A stretch of 60,685 nucleotides of DNA from Alphaproteobacteria bacterium (GTDB lineage: Bacteria > Pseudomonadota > Alphaproteobacteria > UBA9219): positions 1 to 60,685 of the forward strand of contig JABDFY010000010.1 in assembly GCA_013286365.1 (NCBI GenBank). Reading direction: 5' to 3'. Shown piece by piece: positions 1 to 14,700 of this stretch (within the stretch, counting starts at the first letter, position 1; each line of letters starts with the position of its first letter). Under the pieces are notes generated by a model, which saw only the letters and a list, made by a program, of their open reading frames with translations, ran no database searches and was not told where the DNA came from. The translations under genes and the position numbers were made by a program.

Positions 1-1
1 T

Positions 2-2790
2 AGTGCTGCACCTACTATAAGTGTGGCCGGATCATCCTCAGGCCTCAATATCAATACCGGAGGCACCGGGGCTTTAAATCTGGAGACCGGTGGCAATACA
101 CAGGTTCAAGTTACCAATACGTCAAGTGCTAATACTTATATAACACTGACGGGCGGCAACAGTGGAAATGCCACTATAGGCGTTGGTGGAACTTCTGTGG
201 GGCTATTAGTGAACGCTGGCAACGGCGGTGCAACAGCAACGGGTGGCGCACTTAGTCTTACAGGCGGCAATGGCGGTGGGACCAGTGGTAACGGTGGGGC
301 GGTATTATTACAAGCTGGGAATGCAATCACGAGCGGCGCTGGTGGTAGTGCTCAAATGGTGGGAGGCAATGCTGCCGGCACAGCACAGAATGGCGGCGCC
401 GTACTGGTCATGGGTGGTAACTCAACGACATCTGGCGCGGCCGGTAGCGTTAGTATTCAGGGCGGTGTTGGCGGTACGACGGCAGTGGGCGGTGCCGTAA
501 CAGTAGAAGGTGGTGGTGGTGGTACAACAAGTGGTAATGGCGCTCTCGTAACACTAGAAGGTGGCCCGGCTGTATCGGGTGCTGGCGGCGCCGTAACAAT
601 AGAGGGTGGCACATCGGTATCTGGTGCCGGCGGTGCTGTAACAATCGAAGGAGCCAATGGTGTCGGTGTGGCGATGGCCGGTGGCAATCTCACGCTCAAT
701 GCCGGTAATTCAACGACTTCGGGAACTGCTGGCGTCATTAGTATGACGGCTGGTACCGGCGGCACAACATCAAGTGGCGGCACGGTAACAATTTCAGCTG
801 GTACGGGGGGTTCAACAAACGGCACGGGTGGCGCCGCTATATTTGAAGGAGGGACCGGTGGCGGCGGTTTTGGTGGTGGAGCGACAACGATTAAGGGGGG
901 CGCTGCTAGCGCGACAGGTGGAAATGGTGGTTTACTAACATTAGCCGGCGGAACAGTAACCACAGCTGGTAATGGCGGTGGTGTAACCATTACAGGAGCC
1001 AATGGTGTTTCCTCCACAAACCAAGGCGGTACTATTACGTTAACAGCTGGAAATTCATCGACCTCAGGTACAGCCGGTGCCATCAATTTGACGGCTGGCG
1101 TCGGTGGTACGACAGGAACGGGAGGTACAATAACAATTGCAGGTGGTGCTGGTGGCACGACCAGTGGCGTTGGCGGGGCCGTAACAGTAGAGGGTGGCAC
1201 AGCGACATCAGGTAATGGCGGATCTGTGACAGTGGAAGGCGCCAATGGTGTCGGCACGGCCATGAAAGGCGGCACCCTTAATCTCAATGGCGGCAATTCA
1301 ACGACTTCGGGTACGGCCGGCCCGATCATCATGACAGCGGGCACCGGCGGCACAACAGCACTTGGCGGTACCGTAACAATTTCAGGTGGTGCTGGCGGTA
1401 CGACAAGCGGTAATGGCGGATCTGTGACAGTGGAAGGTGGCGTACCAACATCAGGTAATGGCGGTACTGTAACAGTGGAAGGCGCCAATGGTGTTGGCGC
1501 GGCGATGGCTGGTGGTAGTCTTACACTTGAGGCCGGAAACTCAACTACATCTGGCACAGCTGGTGTCATTCAAATGACGGCTGGTACCGGCGGCACAACA
1601 GCTACTGGTGGCACAATCACAATTTCAGGTGGTGCTGGCGGTACGACCAGCGGCGCTGGTGGTGCTGTAACCCTAGAAGGTGGCACAGCGACGTCTGGTG
1701 CCGGCGGGGCTGTAACAGTAGAAGGCGCCAATGGTGTTGGCACGGCGATGGCCGGCGGCACTCTTACACTTTCTGCTGGCGCGGCAACGACCTCTGGTAC
1801 AGCAGGTGCCATCAATATGACGGGAGGTCTCGGCGGCACGTTATCAACTGGCGGCACTGTTACAATTCAAGGTGGGCCCGGCGGTACGACCAGTGGCAAT
1901 GGTGGTCTTCTGCTTTTGGAGGGCGGCAACGCGGCGACATCGGGCAATGGCGGTGCTGTGACAGTGCAAGGTACCGTGGGCACGGGTACGACGAGCAGCG
2001 GTGGTAATCTTAGTTTAGCTGCCGGCGCTACGCCTGGCACGGGCACGGCCGGCGTGATCACTATGACGGCTGGCGGCGGCGGCACGACATCAGCCGGCGG
2101 CACAATCACAATTTCAGGCGGCAGCGGTGGCTCAACCAGTGGCAATGGCGGCGCTGTGACTTTGGAAGGTGGCGCAGCGACGGCGGGCAATGGTGGCGCT
2201 GTGACAGTAGAAGGAAGAAACGGCTCAGGTGGAACAAGTAACGGCGGCAATCTTACACTTAATGCCGGCAACTCAGTTACCTCAGGCACGGCTGGTGTTA
2301 TTCAAATGACGGCTGGTACCGGCGGCACAACATCAGCTGGCGGTACAGTCACGATTTCAGGCGGCTCGGGTGGTACGACAGCCGGTGCTGGAGGTGCCGT
2401 AACAGTGGAAGGCGGTACGCCAACATCCGGCCCCGGTGGTTCTGTAACAATCGAAGGCACCAATTCTGTTACAGCCGGTGCTGGCGGCAGTCTCACACTT
2501 CAAGCCGGTAATTCAGCCACTTCTGCTACGGGTGCTGCCGTCAGTATAACGGCAGGTTCTAGCGGGACAACTGGTAGTGGTGGTCCCATAACAATTACAG
2601 CCGGCAACGCTGGAGCTTCATTTGGCGGTGGCGGCGGTGTGACAATACAGGGTGGCGGAGCAACGGCTGGACCTGGTGGTGGCGTGAACATTACAGCGTC
2701 AGCGGGTGCGGGTGCTACCGGTAACGGTGGAAATGTTGTGCTCACAGCAGGGGCAGCAACCGGATCTGGTACCGCAGGCATTATTGAACT
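2..2790 (+). repeat. Glycine-rich coding repeat block 1
   Basis: This part of the giant gene repeats short Gly/Thr/Ser units such as 'GGAVTVEGG', 'GANGVGTAMAGG' and 'AGTGGTT'. They group into a longer period of roughly 80 residues that recurs many times. The codons vary between copies, so the repeat is kept at protein level more than at DNA level. The pattern resembles silk-like or beta-helix fibres. The antisense strand is also open over long stretches because of the composition; those frames are shadows. Confidence 0.8.
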
Positions 2791-5700
2791 CGCTAGTAAC
2801 ACAGCAATTGGAGCAACAACAGTAACGGCAGGATCGGTTTTGGATATGAGCTCGCAGACGAGTAGCATCATATTGCCATCAGGCAATAATACTACGCAGC
2901 GACCTGGCACACCTGTCGTTGGTATGCTGCGGTACGACACAACAACAAATGCAGTTGAAGCTTACGAAGGGGCATCTCCTGCTTGGACGTCGCTTGGTGG
3001 CTCTGGGGGAGTTTTAGCCAGTACATTTAATGCCGGCAGCGTTGCGGCTCCAGGTCTTGCGGTCGCAACCGATACAGCAACAGGCCTATTCCAAGTATCA
3101 ACGGGCAACCTCAGTGTGGCCGCTGAAGGTGTGCAGGCCATTCAATTTGAAACACTCGGCAGTGGCACGGATTATCTAACCGTAACCCCGGGTAAAAGCG
3201 GAACAGATCCAGCTCTGGGCGCGGCTGGCACATCGAGCGCCAATATCAATATTGCTCTGACACCAAAAGGTTCAGGTAAAGTCAACATCACAAACGGTAA
3301 TCTTAATATCGCAGCCGTATCGAGCGTTTTGCAAATGAACGGCAATACCGTTTTTGCAATACCTAATGCCGGCAATGACACAACAAGTATAGCCCTGGGC
3401 AATGGCGCTCTTCTTGGTGAAACGACAACGGGTCTTGCCAATACCGCTTTAGGTACGAGCGTTTTAAATGTTGTTACAACCGGTATAGGAAACACAGGTA
3501 TTGGTTATCAGGCTTTGACAGCCGTGACGACCGGTGGGGGTAACACATCACTTGGTTATGATGCTGGTCAAAAAATTACATCAGGCGCATCGAACGTAAT
3601 TATAGGGCAAGGCGTAGCCAGCACAACGCTCACAACAGGCTCCAACAACATCCTGATTGGTACATCAAGTTCAATTGATACAACAGCGAACAACACCAAC
3701 AATCAACTCAATATCGGCGGCTTGATCTTTGGCGATATGTCGGGGCTTAGAATAGCTATCGGTGCGACATCGATTAATTCACAAGCCTCTTTGGATATGT
3801 CTTCACGCACAGACAGTGTCATTTTACCGCAAAGCGGAACCGAGCCCTCATCGCCCGTCGCTGGTATGATCCGGTACAACACATCATTAAATACATTTGA
3901 AGGTTATGACGGTACCGCCTGGGTCGATTTTGGTGGCGCCTCTGAATTAGCCAACACCTTTAATAAGGGGTCTGTCTCAGCTCCAGGCCTTGCCGTCGCA
4001 ACCGATTTATCAACCGGTCTCTTCCAAGCGACAACCGGCACGCTAGGTGTAGCCGCAGAAGGCATTCAAGCCATTCAGTTCAATACCGTTGCAAGCGGTG
4101 TTGACTATATAACGGTCACACCGGCTACATCAGGTAACGCGCCCGTGATAGGTGTTGCAGGCAGTACAAATACTGGATTGACTTTAGCTACGGCGGGCAC
4201 AGGGATTTTGAATTTAAATGTTAGCGGAAACACGGGTTTATCATTAGCTACAACCGGTGGTACAATAACTGTAGCCATAGGCGCTTCTAACGTTGCCTCT
4301 GCCCCCTACGCTGTAGCAATTGGACAAGCCTCGGTCGCCTCAGCCACGAATACCACAGTCATTGGGCAATACAGCGGCGCTACGGCCCAATTTAGTGCGG
4401 TCTTAGGGAACTCCAGCACCGCCTCTAACGAATATGCCATAGCGATAGGCTCAGATAATGTCGCCTCCGGTGCCTTTAGTACGGCATTGGGTAATTCATC
4501 AACGGCTTCAGGAAGTAGCTCTGTCACATTAGGTTCTTACAATACTGCCTCAGGTTATGCGAGTACAGCTATGGGGCAGTTTACCACCGCTGCTGCCAAC
4601 ACATCATTTGCGTTGGGCCGTTATAATGTTGGTGGCGGAACGCCGGGAAGTTGGATTGCAACCGATCCATTATTTGAAATCGGCAACGGCAGCAGTGGTA
4701 GTTCTCTAGCCGATGCCTTTATTGTGCTTAAGAACGGCGACACCGGTATCTTAAAAAGTAATCCTTCTTACCCGCTTGATGTCGTTGGCGATATCAATAC
4801 ATCAACAGAGTATCGAATTGGCGGAAATATTGTTCTGGCTCTACCGTATTCAGGCGTGGATGCGACCAGTATTGCCCTCGGTGTAGGTGCCCTTACATCA
4901 GCAGCTGCAAATGGCCTAACTAACACAGCTGTAGGCAACAATGCGCTTAACTCGGTTACAACGGGTGCAAGCAATACAGCGATGGGTTATAACGCAGCAA
5001 ATAATTTGGGAACAGGTAGCTATAACACAATAGTTGGTTATAGCGCTTTACCGACGTCGACAACATCCTCCTTTAGTACAGCTTTGGGTGCCGGAGCTAT
5101 GTCCAACGTGAAAGGCGGCCAAAATAATGTAGCTATTGGCTATAATGCTTTAGAGGGGTTCACCTCTTCACCTAAACCTTATGGCAACTACAATATAGCT
5201 ATAGGTAGTTATTCTCTTTCAAACATACAAAGCACGGCATCCTCAAACACGGCGCTGGGTATTTATGCAGGATCGGTGATCACAACCGGTTCCTCAAACG
5301 TCATCATTGGACCCCAAGTTGCAAGCACGACATTAACGACAGGCTCCAACAACATCCTGATCGGGACGTCTTCGGCGCTTGATACGACAACAAGTGCTGT
5401 GAGCAATCAATTAAACATCGGTGGTTTGATCTTTGGTGATATGTCGGGGCTAAGAATAGCTATCGGTGCGACATCGATTAACAGCCAAGCATCACTCGAT
5501 ATGTCCTCGCGCTCGGATAGTATTATTCTACCGCAAAGTGGAACCGAGCCCTCATCGCCTGTTGCTGGTATGCTCCGGTACAACACATCCTTGAATACAT
5601 TTGAAGGTTATGACGGTACGGCCTGGGTCGATTTTGGTGGCGCCTCTGAATTAGCCAACACCTTTAACGCCGGCACAGTATCAGCCCCAGGGCTTGCTGT

Positions 5701-8700
5701 TGCGACAGATTTATCAACCGGCCTCTTTCAGGCAACGACAGGAACATTATCTATATCAACTGAAGGCGTGCAGGCGATTAAGTTCAATACCGTAGCAAGT
5801 GGTGTTGACTACATAACGGTAACGCCAGCGATAAGTGGGAATGCCCCAATCATCGCTTCATCGGGATCGGCAAACGCCGGTCTAACACTGACGACGACAG
5901 GCACTGGTGCCATGAATTTACAAATTGGTGGGACAACAGCTTTAACGTTGGCCACAACCGGCGGCACGCCAACAATGGCCATGGGAACCAATACAGCCTC
6001 TGGTCAGTACAGTGTTGCCTTAGGAAACGGCACGACGGCTTCGGGCCTATATAGTACGGCTATCGGAGAAGTTACAAATGCCTCAGGCCCTGCCAGCACG
6101 GCGATGGGAGACTTAACGGTTGCTTCGAACAGCTTTAGCACGGCGATGGGGTTCCTAACGGTCGCCTCGGGCAGCTATAGCACGGCGTTGGGAGCAAGCA
6201 CAACCGCTTCAGGCGGATATAGCACGGCGATGGGAGCAAGTACGGCCGCCTCGGGCAACTATAGCACGGCGATGGGATTTTATACGTTTGCCGCGGGCAA
6301 CTTTAGTGCGGCACTGGGACTAAGCACAACTGCATCGGCTTACGATTCCGTGGCGATGGGTCGTTACAATGTAGGTGGTGGCACGGCAGGCAGTTGGGTC
6401 TCAACCGATCCTCTATTTGAAATCGGCAATGGCACAAGCTCAGGTGCCTTAGCTGATGCCTTCATCGTGCTCAAGAACGGTGATACCGGTATCTTAAAGA
6501 GCAATCCCGGTTATCCGCTTGATGTGGTAGGCGATATCAATACATCGACGCAATATCGCATCGGCGGAAATGTTGTCTTGGCTATTCCTGACTCCGGCGC
6601 CGATACGTCGAGTGTTGCAGTAGGTGTTAATGCCTTTAACTCAGCCACGGCGAGTGCCTTAGAAAGTGTTGCTGTGGGTTGGCAGGCGCTCGAGAGTGAC
6701 TCGACGGGCTCTACCAATAACGCCTTTGGTTGGAATGCACTCCAGGCCGTTACCACGGGCAGTGGTAACAATGCTTTTGGCACCAGTGCGCTAACTAATA
6801 ATACAGGCGGCTTAAATAGCGCGTTTGGAGGCATTGCGTTATTTCACAATACGAGCGGTAGCAGTAACAGTGCTTTTGGTTCGAGCGCACTCTTTAACAA
6901 CAGCACCGGCAACTACAATGTGGCTGTTGGCAATTCAGCTCTGTACAACATGACAACCGGCGCCAGTAACGTAACACTGGGCTATAAATCTGGTTATGTA
7001 GTCACGACGGGCGGCAGCAACGTAATCATCGGACCAAGTGTAGCTAGCACAACACTCACAATAGGTTCCAACAACATCTTGATTGGGACTTCAAGTGCGC
7101 TTGATACGACGACGAGTGCTACCAACAATCAACTCAATATCGGCGGCTTGATCTTTGGCGATATGTCGGGGCTTAGAATAGCTATCGGTGCGACATCGAT
7201 TAATTCACAAGCCTCTTTGGATATGTCTTCACGCACAGACAGTGTCATTTTACCGCAAAGCGGAACCGAGCCCTCATCGCCCGTCGCTGGTATGATCCGG
7301 TACAACACATCATTAAATACATTTGAAGGTTATGACGGAACGGCCTGGGTCGATTTTGGTGGCGCCTCCGAGTTAGCCAATACCTTTAATGCCGGCACAG
7401 TATCTGCTCCCGGTCTTTCAGTTAAAACGGATGCTACCACTGGCCTATTCCAAGCAACGACAGGAACTCTATCGGTTGCAACTGAGGGCGTGCAGGCCAT
7501 TAAGTTCAATACCGTTGCCAGCGGTGTTGACTATATAACGATAACACCTGCTACATCAGGCAATGCACCTGTCGTCGCCTCATCTGGATCGGCAAATGCT
7601 GGTCTGACGCTAACGACAACAGGCGCAGGTACCATGAATATGCAGATAGGTGGGACAACGGCTTTAACGTTGGCCACAACTGGCGGCACGCCAACAATCG
7701 CAATGAGTTCTGATGCGGCTTCTGGTCAGTACGCTGTAGCCTTAGGAAACAGCACGACTGCTTCAGGTAGTTACAGCGTAGCATTAGGAGTAAATAATGT
7801 TGCGTCAGGCTCTGCTAGTGCAACAGTTGGTGCGAATAATACAGCTTCTGGCGCCGCCAGTTTGGCGATCGGAGAACTTACGACTAGTACAGGCTACTAC
7901 AGTTTGGCAGCAGGCTATGATACTACTGCTACTGCGTATGCTTCCGCGGTTTTTGGACGGTTCAATGTCGGTGGTGGCACGGCTAGCACTTGGACCGGGG
8001 TCGATCCTCTACTTGAAGTCGGTAATGGCAATTTTGGAGCAGCGTCCGACGCTTTTGTTGTTCTTCAGAGCGGCAACACCGGCATTCTAAAGAGTAATCC
8101 CGGCTATCCACTCGATGTAGTCGGCGACATCAATACATCAACGCAATATCGCATTGGCGGCAATGTAGTGCTCGCAATACCGTCGGGTACAGATACAAGT
8201 GGTATTGCCATAGGTGTCAACGCGCTTGCCCATGCACCAGGAAGCGGGAACTATTACAATACTGCGGTTGGCAATAATGCAATGAGTAGTTCAAGTCTAA
8301 CAACAAGCGCGACGGGAAACACAGCGGTCGGCAACCAAGCAATGCAATCACTAGTGAGCGGTAGTGCTAGCACAGCGGTAGGTTATGAGGCCCTACAGGG
8401 TACGACATCTGGCGTCAATAATACTGCGCTTGGCCGAGGCACGCTTTTAAATAATGTGGTAGGTAGCAACAATACGGCGGTGGGTACAAATACACTCTTA
8501 ATGTTTGCTTCTACGGGCAACTCAAATAACACAGCAGTTGGATATTTTGCCTTAGAAGGCGCCTTTGGTGCAAGTACCGGTACAGATAATACCGCTCTTG
8601 GCGTGAACTCTCTTTCGCATGTGACGACTGGCAACCAGAATTTGGGGTTGGGTGAGCTAGCAGGCTCGTTGATAACTAGCGGCAGTGCCAACGTAATCAT

Positions 8701-11700
8701 TGGATACGATGTTGCTTCGACAACGCTCGCAACAGGTTCCAACAACATACTTATAGGCACAACAAGTTTAGTCGATGCGAGCAGCAGTAGTGCTAGCAAC
8801 ACACTTAATATAGGCAATACGATCTATGCCAATAATCTTGGCAATGTCGGCGGTACACTGAATGTCGGTATTGGATCGGCAGCCATCAATACCCAAGCGG
8901 CGCTTGATCTCTCATCGCAGACCAACAGTATCATATTACCTATTGGCACCAGCACAGGTGTAGGTCCTCGTCCGACAAGCCCAGTTGTGGGCATGGTCCG
9001 CTACAATACAACAACGAACAGTGTTGAAGCCTATCAAGGATCAACCCCTGCCTGGACAGCGCTTGGCGGTGGTGGCGGTAGCACCTTTGCGGCTGGCACA
9101 GTTAGTGCGCCAGGCTGGGCGGTAACGACCGATACATCAACCGGTCTCTTCCAAGCAACAACAGGAACTCTCAGTATTGCGACCGAAGGCGTGCAGGCGA
9201 TCAGATTTAATACAATCTCAAGTGGCGTAGATTACATAACCGTAACGCCAGCCACCTCTGGTAATGCACCCATCATCGCTTCATCTGGATCGGCCAACGC
9301 CGGCTTGACGTTAACGACGACAGGCACTGGTGCCATGAATTTTCAAATAGGAGGAACGACGGCCTTAACGCTAGCTACGAGCGGCCCCTACTCTACACTG
9401 GTGATGGCATCGGATATTGTATCCGGCGAGGGCAGTCTAGCAATTGGAATTAATACAACAGCTGCAGGCACCGGCGGTCTGGCTATAGGAATCAACAATG
9501 TTGCTTCGGCCGGTTTGGCAGGTGGAAACGGTTCGGTCTCTTCGGGCGGCAACAGTTTGGCTTTAGGATTAAGCACGACTGCCTCGGGCGCAGACAGCGT
9601 TGCCTTAGGCAATAGTGTAGTAGCATCAAATACAGCCAGTATCGCTATGGGGCAAGGTGCTACATCTTCTGGCCAAAGTGCAATATCCTTGGGTACCGGA
9701 ACTAACGCTTCCAACTTTGCCGCCGTGGCACTCGGTGGGGCGACAAACGCATCTGGCCAAGCAAGCACATCCATGGGAAATTATACATTGGCATCGGGCA
9801 CTCAAAGCACAGCCATGACTGACAACACCATTGCTGCTGCCTACGATTCCGTGACGATGGGCCGCTATAATGTCGGTGGCGGAACGGCTGGAAGTTGGGT
9901 CTCAACCGATCCCTTGTTTGAAGTTGGCAATGGCAGCAGTGGAAGTGCGCTGGCTGATGCGTTGGCGATATTGAAAAACGGCAGTGTTGGCATAGGGACG
10001 GCGACACCGGCGGCTACGTTGGATGTCTATGGTGCAATAGATATTAGTGGCAATAACGGGATATCTGTACCGGCGAATGATACCTCTGCCACCAGTCTTG
10101 CTGTTGGTAATGGCGCCCTAGGGACACTGGGATCTGTCACAACCGGTGCTGATATTGCTGTCGGCTACAAGGCCTTGAATGCTACAACAACAGGTATCGG
10201 CAATACGGCCCTTGGTTATCAGGCGGGCTCCAAGATCACAACCGGCGATAGTAATGTGATTATTGGGTCTGGCGTCGCAAGCACAACTCTTAAGTCAGGC
10301 TCCAATAACATACTCATTGGCACTTCAAGCGCGCTTGATACGACAACGAGTTCTACCAACAACCAACTCAATATCGGCGGCTTAATCTTTGGCGATATGT
10401 CGGGGCTGAGAATAGCTATTGGCGCCACATCGATTAACAGCCAAGCCTCTTTAGATATGTCCTCACGCACAGACAGTGTCATTTTACCGCAAAGCGGAAC
10501 CGAGCCCTCATCGCCTGTTGCTGGTATGATCCGGTACAACACATCCTTGAATACATTTGAAGGTTATGACGGAACGGCCTGGGTTGATTTTGGTGGCGCC
10601 TCTGAGTTAGCCAATACCTTTAATAAGGGATCTGTCTCGGCTCCTGGTCTTGCTGTTGCAACCGATCTAACGACTGGTCTCTTCCAAGCGACGACAGGAA
10701 CTCTATCGGTTGCAACAGAGGGTGTTGAAGCTGTCCGGTTCCTACAAACAGCTGGCGCCAATACTTACCTCACCATCACCGGCGGCAATAGTGCTGCACC
10801 CACTATAGGTGTTGCTGGATCATCGGCCGGCATCAATATCAATGGTGGCACCGGAGCCTTGAGTTTTGCCTCAGGAGGCAGCACTCAGATGACGATAACC
10901 ACAACCGGATCTGTCGGGATAGGATTAACGGCGCCGACAGCGCTTCTGATGGTGCAGCCATCCAGTACCATCACGGGTCCGATCTTCCAGGTAAGCGGGA
11001 CAACATCGAGTGCTACGGGCGTATTTCTTGCACCGGTATTGGCTTCCAGTGTGACAGGTCAGCAGAATATGTTGTCCTCCCAGGCAAGTGTATCGCCAAC
11101 TGGTGCGTCACTCTCGGCGTTTTACGGTATCCTGAACATTCCTTCTTTTATGAGCAGTTCCACACCCGTAAGCACCGTTAATGCAAATTTTGCACGTGTG
11201 GACGAACAATCAACCTATTCCAGCACCATTACAAATGGCAACGATTTTACGGCCGGCGGTTCTTCCCAGATAAGCCCCGCAAACCCTATAACTAATTTAG
11301 TCGAATTTTTAGGAAGCAGTATATCGAATGGCAATGGCATTACGTCTGGAACCATTACCAACTATGGTGTCGATATTCAGGGCTCGACCGCCGCCTCGGC
11401 TGCCGGAGGAACAGTTGTGAATTATGCTGGTTTATTTACTGTCGGTAGCGGATCGCCGGCAGGCGGTACCACATCGAATTACGGCGTGGTTATCACGGGT
11501 AATGGCGGAACGGCTTCTGGCGGCACTGTCAATAACTACTCGTTCTATAACAGCTCAACGGCCAAATCCTATTTTGCCGGGTCTGTCGGCATAGGCACGG
11601 CAACACCAGCAGCTACGCTGGATGTCTATGGTGCCATCGATATCAGCGGTAATAATGGGATTTCGGTGCCGGCTGTGGACAGCACGGCACTCGCTGTCGG

Positions 11701-14700
11701 CAATGGAGCACTGGCTGCAATCAGCACGGGCAGTACAGGTAGCACAGCCGTTGGTTACCAGGCGCTGAACGCCATAACGTCGGGCGATTTTAATACGGCT
11801 GTGGGGTATGAGGCTCTTAAGAGCAATATAAGCGGTAACAGCAATACGGCAGTTGGATACGGCGCGTTGGCGACAACTACTACGGCTCGAAACTCTGCCT
11901 TTGGGTACAACGCGCTGAACGCTGACACAACGGGTACATCCGACTCTGCTTTTGGCCAAGGTGCATTGCATACCAACACAACGGGAAGCAACGATGCAGC
12001 CTATGGCCATCAAAGCTTAGGCTTAAATCTTTCGGGAAGTTACGATACAGCGATAGGTGACGAGTCGGGATATACCATTACTTCGGGTAGCAATAATACC
12101 ATTATCGGCCAAGGCGTTGCCAGCACCACACTTACCACTGGCTCCAACAATATCCTAATCGGCACATCAAGTGCGCTTGATACGACAACAAGTGCTACGA
12201 ACAATGAACTTGATATCGGTAACTTAATATTTGGTGATCTAGCAGGTCTTCGTGTTGCCATTGGCTCATCGACGATTAATTCGCAAGCCTCTCTCGATAT
12301 GACCACCCGCACAGATAGTATCATCTTGCCGCAAGGACCAACTGAGCCGACATCACCCGTTGCTGGTATGATCCGGTACAATACATCCCTCAATACATTT
12401 GAAGGTTATGATGGTACGGCCTGGGTAGACTTCGGTGGGGCATCCGAATTGGCCAACACCTTTAATAAAGGATCTGTCTCAGCGCCCGGTCTTGCTGTGG
12501 CAACAGATTTATCAACCGGATTGTTCCAAGCAACGACGGGCACCTTATCTATAGCCACTGAAGGTGTTGAAGCTGTTCGCTTCTTACAGACCTCAGGGGC
12601 CAACACCTACCTCACAATCACCGGCGGCAATAGTGCAGCACCTACTATAAGTGTGGCCGGAACCTCAAATGGTCTCACTATTAATACCGGTGGTACCGGA
12701 GCTTTAAGTTTGCAGAACAATGGCTCGACTGCACTCACAATCACTTCAAGTGAGTATGTCGGGATCGGGACGACAGCACCGACCGCCACATTGACTCTCG
12801 GAGGGCAGCATAATTGGGCCACCGGCCTCGGCGCGATCACACAGCTTGCGGGGCCGACGGATCAGACATTTGCGATTGCGGCGACTGCGCCCACGCAGGC
12901 GGCGGCATCGGCTGCGGGTAACGGGCTGACGATTGCGGCATCGAGTGCAACGGCGGGCAGCAGCACAGCAGGAGCTGCGGCGGGTGGCGCAGTGTCCATC
13001 ACCGCCGGTAATGCGGCGCAGGAGACGAGCGGAGCGGCGGCAGGCGGTGCAATTTCCCTGACTTCCGGTACTGGAGTTGGAACAAGTGCGGGAGGAGCAA
13101 TTACGTTAACGGGTGGAGCCGGAGGTTCAAGTAGCAGCGCCGCCGGCGGCGCTGTAACTATTACAGGCGGAACGGGAAATGTTACGGCTGGCGGAGCCTT
13201 AACTCTATCCAGCGGTAGCGCAACATCTAATGGCACGGGCGGCAGTAGTGGAGCGGTTACTCTTAAAAGCGCTGCTGCAACTGGCGGAACTCATAGCGGT
13301 AATGGCGGTTCATCCGGATCGATTACGATCGTCTCTGGAAGTGGCGGAGGTTCTTCGTCAACCGGAGGCAATTCGGGGAATATAACCGTTCAGACCGGCG
13401 CCGCAGGTGCGGGCTCACCGAATGGCGCGGTCGGCACCATTTCGATAGGTGTTGGCGGTGCGACCGATCTGTTCATCAGCACGACCGGCTCTGTAGGCAT
13501 AGGTACAGTATCGCCGGCGGCTGCGCTGGATGTCTATGGTGTGATCGATATCAGCGGTAACAATGGGCTTTCAGAGCCGACGAGCGATGCGACCAGCCTT
13601 GCCGTTGGCAACGGTGCACTGAGTGGATTTGGTTCGACGACGACAGCAGGAGATACAGCGGTTGGTTATGAGGCGCTGATGAATACGACGACGGGTAGAA
13701 ATACGGCCGTTGGATATATAGCCTTGAAAGCGGATACGACAGGATACTTCAATACAGCTGTCGGTTATAACAGTCTGGATTCGACCACCACCGGCCACGA
13801 CAACACAGCCATCGGCTTCAATGCGCTAAGCCAAAATCAGACGGGAAATGCTAATACGGCCCTCGGCTCGGGCGCTGGCAATGCCCAAACAGGGAACGGC
13901 CTTACGGCAGTAGGACTTAATGTTTTTGCCACTGCCACAAGTGGAAGCAATAATACAGGTCTTGGCAATTCTGCTGGCTGGTTTGTGTCTACAGGGTCTT
14001 CGAATACAGCTATTGGCCACGGCGCGCTTGCAAGCTCAACAACCTATGCCCTTACCGGAAACTATAATACAGGCGTCGGCGACAGTGCCCTGTCCGTTAT
14101 CCAGACGACGGCGAATAGGAACACAACGATAGGACAAAATTCACTCGTTGCTCTTACAACCGGCGCTAACGACACGGCGCTTGGCTATAATGCTGGCGCT
14201 ACGATTACAACCGGAGCCAGCAACGTTATTATTGGGTCTTCCGTAGCTAGCACAACATTGACGACAGGTTCGAACAATATCCTTATCGGCACATCGAGTG
14301 CACTTGATACGACAACGAGTGCTACCAACAACCAACTCAATATCGGCAATACGATCTATGCCAATAATCTCGGCAATGCCGGCGGTACGTTGAATGTCGG
14401 TATTGGATCTGCCACGATCAACGCTCAAGCAGCGCTTGATCTCTCATCGCAAACCAATAGCTTAATTCTGCCCACGGGCACAACATCAGGAGCGGGCCCT
14501 CGTCCTTCAAGTCCTCAAGTGGGCATGGTCCGTTACAACACCACAACGAACAGCGTTGAAGCCTATCAAGGATCAACGCCTGCTTGGACATCACTTGGTG
14601 GCGGTGGCGGTAGTACCTTTGCGGCTGGTACAGTTAGTGCGCCCGGTTGGGCGGTAACGACCGATACAGCAACAGGTCTCTTCCAAGCGACGACGGGTAC

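Noticed and set aside
23..23. GTG at 23 as start of the giant gene
   Set aside because: The frame is open to the window edge and its first codons (SAAPTISVAG) match internal repeats, so translation starts farther upstream.
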